Of a stretch of 64,000 nt of DNA, positions 60,980-64,000 are shown in pieces (within the stretch, counting starts at the first letter, position 1; every line of letters starts with the position of its first letter). The notes beneath the pieces were generated by a model that ran no database searches, was not told the origin of the DNA, and was given only the letters and a program-made list of their open reading frames with translations. The position numbers were made by a program, and so were the translations under genes. This DNA comes from Megascapheus bottae (Eukaryota; Chordata; Mammalia; Rodentia; Geomyidae). The stretch covers positions 1,796,498 to 1,860,497 of the forward strand of contig JANJXV010000159.1 of NCBI GenBank assembly GCA_024803745.1. Reading direction: 5' to 3'.

Positions 60980-61298
60980 TGCCGGGGCCAACCGGCGGCA
61001 AACCAGGGTTCGCAGATTGGGGTTCCTGAAATCGGGGGCAAGGACTAGCAAGAAATAGAAGAGAGACAGACACAGCGGGTCCGGGATGTCCGCAGTCCAG
61101 GTAAAGATTGCCGAGACTGCCGGTTTATTTTCCACTCCCCCTTCTTCCCTCCTCCTGACCCAGGGAACCTCCAGGTGTTACATTCATATGGTAATTCTCA
61201 GGTCATTTGCATAGAATAGGGCCAGAAAGCAATAAGACAATAAAGCCATCGTCTGATGCAAGCCAAGGTACAGTTTGATTCCACTCTGGCTCACAACA
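60980..61298 (-). mobile_element. Solo LTR, copy 14 (majority sequence)
   Basis: 319 bp, by eye identical to copies 11 and 12. Right flank has a private GTGAATACACAG for GTGAAGACACAG. Confidence 0.87.
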
Positions 61299-63796
61299 GG
61301 AGGTGTGTGAAGTCACAGAATTGAAGTGTGTGAAGTCAAAATGGAGGTGTGTGAAGTCACAGAATGGAAGTCTGTGAATACACAGAATAGAGGTGTGTGA
61401 AGTCAGAATGGAGGTGTGTGAAGTCAGAATGGAGGTGTGTGAAATCATAGAATGGAGGTGTGTGAAGCCACAACGCAGGTGTGTGAACTCATGGAATGAA
61501 GGTGTGTGAAGTAAAATTGCAGGTGTGTGAAGTCATAGAATGGAGGTGTGTGAAGTCACAGAATGGAGGTGTGTGAAGTCATAGAATGGAGGTGTGTGAA
61601 GTCATAGAATTGAGGTGTGTGAAGTCATAGAATGGAGGTGTGTGAAGTCACAGAATGGAGGTGTGTGAAGTCACAGAATGGAGGTGTGTGAAGTCAGAAT
61701 GAAGGTGTGTGAAATCACAGAATGGACGTATGTGAAGTCAGAGAATGGATGTTTGTGAAGTAAGAATGAAGGTGTTTGAAGTCATAGAGTGGAGGTGTGT
61801 GAAGTCAGAATGGAGGAGTGTGAAGTCATAGACTGAGGTGAGAGAAGTCATAGAAAGGAGGTGTGGGAAGTCATAGAATAGAGGAGTGTGAAGTCATAGA
61901 GTGGAGGTGAGTGAAGTCACAGATTCGAGGTCTGTGATGTCATAGATGGAGGTGTGAGATGTCAGAATGGAGGTGTGTGAAATCATAGAATGAAGATGTG
62001 TGAACTCAAAGAATGGAGTTGTGTGATGTCAAAATGGAAGAGTGTGAAGTCATAGAATGGAGGTGTGAGAAGTCACAGAATGGAGTTCTGTGAAGTCATA
62101 AAATGAAGGTGTGTGAAGTCAGAATGGAGGTGTGTGAAGTCACAGAATGGAGGTGTGTGAACTCAGAATGGAGGTGTGTGAAGTCATAGATGGCGGTGTG
62201 TGAAGTCATAGTATGGAGGTGTGTGAAATCACAGAATGGAGTTTTGTGAAGTCACAGAATGGAGCTGTGTGAATTCAGAACGGAGGTGTGTGAAGTCATA
62301 GAATGGAGGTGTGTGAAGTCAGAATGGAGGTGTGTGAAGTCATAGAATGGAGGTGTGTGAAGTCAGAATGGATGTGTGTGAAGTCACAGAATTGAGGTGT
62401 GTGAAGTCACAGAATGGAGGTGTGTGAAGTCAGAATGAAGGTGTGTGAAATCACAGAATGGAGGTGTGTGAAGTCACAGAATGGATGTTTGTGAAGTAAG
62501 AATGAAGGTGTTTGAAGTCATAGAGTGAAGGTGTGTGAAGTCACAGAATGGAGGTGTGTGAAGTCATAGAATGGACGTGTGTGACGTCATAGAATTGAGG
62601 AGTGTGAAGTCATAGAATGGAGGTGTGTGAAGTCATAAAATGGAGGTGTGTGAACTCATAGAATGGAGGTGTGTGAAGTTAAAATGGAGTTGTGTGAAGT
62701 TAAAATGGAGTTGTGTGAAGTCATAGAATGGTGGTTTTTGATGTCAACGAATGGAGGTGTGTGAAGTCACAGAATGGAGGTGTGTGAACTCAGAATGGAG
62801 GTGTGTGAAGTCACAGAATGGAGGTTTGTGAAGTCATAGAATGGAGGTGTGTGAAGTCAGAGAATGGAGGTGTGTGAAGTCAGAATGAAGGTGTGTGAAG
62901 TCACAGAAAGGAGGTGTGTGAAGTCACAGAATGGATGTTTGTGAGGTAAGAATGAAGGTGTTTGAAGTCATAGAATGGAGGTGTGTGAAGTCACAGAATG
63001 GAGGTGTGAGAAGTCACAGAATGGATGTTTGTGAAGTAAGAATGAAGGTGTTTGAAGTCATAGAGTGGAGGTGTGTGAAGTCACAGAATGGAGGTGTGTG
63101 AAGTTATAGAATGGACGTGTGTGAAGTCATAGAATTGAGGTGTGTGAACTCATAGAATGGAGGTGTGTGAAGTTAAAATGGAGTTGTGTGAAGTCATAGA
63201 ATGGTGGCTTTTGATGTCAACGAATGGAGGTGTGTGAAGTCACAGAATGGAGGTGTGTGAACTCAGAATGGAGGTGTGTGAAGTCACAGAATGGAGGTTG
63301 GTGAAGTCATGGAATGGAGGTGTGTGAAATCAGAGAATGGATGTTTCTGAAGTAAGAATGAAGGTGTGTGAAGTCATAGAATGGAGGTGTGTGAAGTCAA
63401 ATTGGATGTGTGTGAACTCATAGAATGGAGGTGTGTGAACTAATAGAATGGAGGTTTGTGAAGTCATGGAATGGAGGTGTGTGAAGTCAAAGAATGGAGG
63501 TGTGTGAAGTGAAACAATAGAGGTGTGTGAAGTCACAGAATGGAGGTGTGTGAAGTCACAGAATGGAAGTGTGTGAAGTCAAAACGGAGGTGTGTGAAGT
63601 CACAGAATGGAGGTGTGTGAAGTCATAGAATGGAGGTGTGTGAAGTCAAAATGGAGGTGTGTGAACTCATAGAATGGAGGTGTGTGAACTCATAGAATTG
63701 AGGTGTGTGAAGTCATGGAATGGAGTTGTGTGAAGTCCAAGAATGGAGGTGTGTGAAGTCAAAGAATGGAGGTGTGTGAAGTCACAGAATGGAGGT
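61299..63796. repeat. Satellite segment between LTR copies 14 and 15
   Basis: 61.3-63.0 kb matches 50.9-52.6 kb with one 1-bp deletion near 61,945 (CATAGATGG). At about 63,000 it changes to the 57.08-57.87-kb block (offset 5,927). Confidence 0.9.
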
Positions 63797-64000
63797 TGCC
63801 GGGGCCAACCGGCGGCAAACCAGGGATCACAGATTGGGGTTCCTGAAATCGGAGGCAAGGACTAGCAAGAAATAGAAGAGAGACAGACACAGCGGGTCCG
63901 GGATGTCCGCAGTCCAGGTAAAGATTGCCGAGACTGCCGGTTTATTTTCCACTCCCCCTTTTTCCCTCCTCCTGACCCAGGGAACCTACAGGTGTTACAT
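63797..64000 (-). mobile_element. Solo LTR, copy 15, cut by window end
   Basis: First 204 bp (R/U5-like side) of the LTR; the remaining U3 half lies beyond the window. Class of copies 10 and 13, with further private changes GGGATCACAG (a CpG lost), ATCGGAGGCAAGG and AACCTACAGG, so it has more substitutions than its sisters. Confidence 0.85.

Larger units (their letters stand above)
53350..61660. repeat. Large segmental duplication, second copy (partner 39,240-47,460)
   Basis: Contains LTR copies 13 and 14. The 43,197 and 46,307 minus-strand frames recur here at 57,403 and 60,513 with identical translation, so divergence is low. The relation ends near 61,660, where this copy continues like 51.3 kb and the first copy changes block at 47,461. 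Confidence 0.85.
1..64000. repeat. Minisatellite array, 23/21-bp monomer, whole window
   Basis: The window is tandem copies of TGGAGGTGTGTGAAGTC followed by a variable tail: ATAGAA or ACAGAA (23-bp units), AAAGAA (23 bp), or AGAA and AAAA (21 bp). Recurrent internal variants are AACTC for AAGTC, AAATC for AAGTC, TTTGTG for TGTGTG and GAAGGT for GGAGGT. The + strand is G-rich (9 G to 1 C in the common 23-mer), and CpG is nearly absent outside the LTR copies. The array is interrupted only by 15 copies of a 319-bp LTR. It begins and ends mid-array, so its full size is unknown. Array size and unit length fit a large minisatellite or satellite of a vertebrate chromosome. Whether it is pericentromeric, subtelomeric or interstitial cannot be told from sequence alone. 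Confidence 0.97.

Noticed and set aside
1..64000. Telomeric repeat tract
   Set aside because: The monomer contains GGTGTGTG but no TTAGGG runs, and the unit is 21-23 bp.

Overview
This window contains no recognisable gene. It is 64 kb of one tandem-repeat array and runs off both ends. The basic unit is a 23-bp minisatellite monomer: TGGAGGTGTGTGAAGTC plus a tail, usually ATAGAA or ACAGAA. 21-bp units with tail AGAA or AAAA are also common, along with many point variants. By simple arithmetic there are roughly 2,600 units. The array is very strand-asymmetric (the common 23-mer has 9 G and 1 C on the + strand) and almost lacks CpG.

The only non-satellite DNA is a 319-bp element present 15 times, 14 complete and one cut by the window end. 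All copies lie on the minus strand. Each runs TG...CA, carries an AATAAA signal and an octamer motif, and is flanked by GGAGGT on both sides, a 6-bp target-site duplication. I read it as a solo LTR of an ERV2/ERVK-like endogenous retrovirus. There is no primer-binding site, internal retroviral sequence or second LTR. All copies share the same insertion point and flanks, so the simplest reading is one integration into one monomer, copied afterwards as passenger DNA of longer repeat blocks. The organism is therefore most likely a mammal; I cannot name the species or order.

Layout: LTR copies start at 123, 1463, 3705, 16320, 20841, 29236, 31229, 32683, 34512, 43664, 46774, 50606, 57870, 60980 and 63797. 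Spacing is irregular (1.3 to 12.6 kb) because the array is a mosaic of nested duplications. The ones I could trace have offsets of about 1.03 kb (36,961/37,992), 2.21 kb (4.5/6.7 kb), 2.24 kb (LTR copies 2 and 3), 3.36 kb (8.47/11.83 kb), 3.83 kb (46.1/49.9 kb), 5.87 kb (47.5/53.35 kb), 5.93 kb (57.1/63.0 kb), 10.37 kb (49.9/60.3 kb), 14.2 kb (39.2/53.35 kb), 17 kb (3.3/20.4 kb) and 18.19 kb (16.2/34.4 kb).

Every open reading frame of 60 to 90 codons in the window is a minus-strand reading of the monomer (a 23-residue peptide period rich in SHTSIL), often running into or out of the LTR. None has the marks of a gene. The likely biology is structural: a large heterochromatic or subtelomeric/pericentromeric minisatellite evolving by unequal exchange, with LTR copies supplying regularly placed CpG clusters and potential minus-strand promoters.
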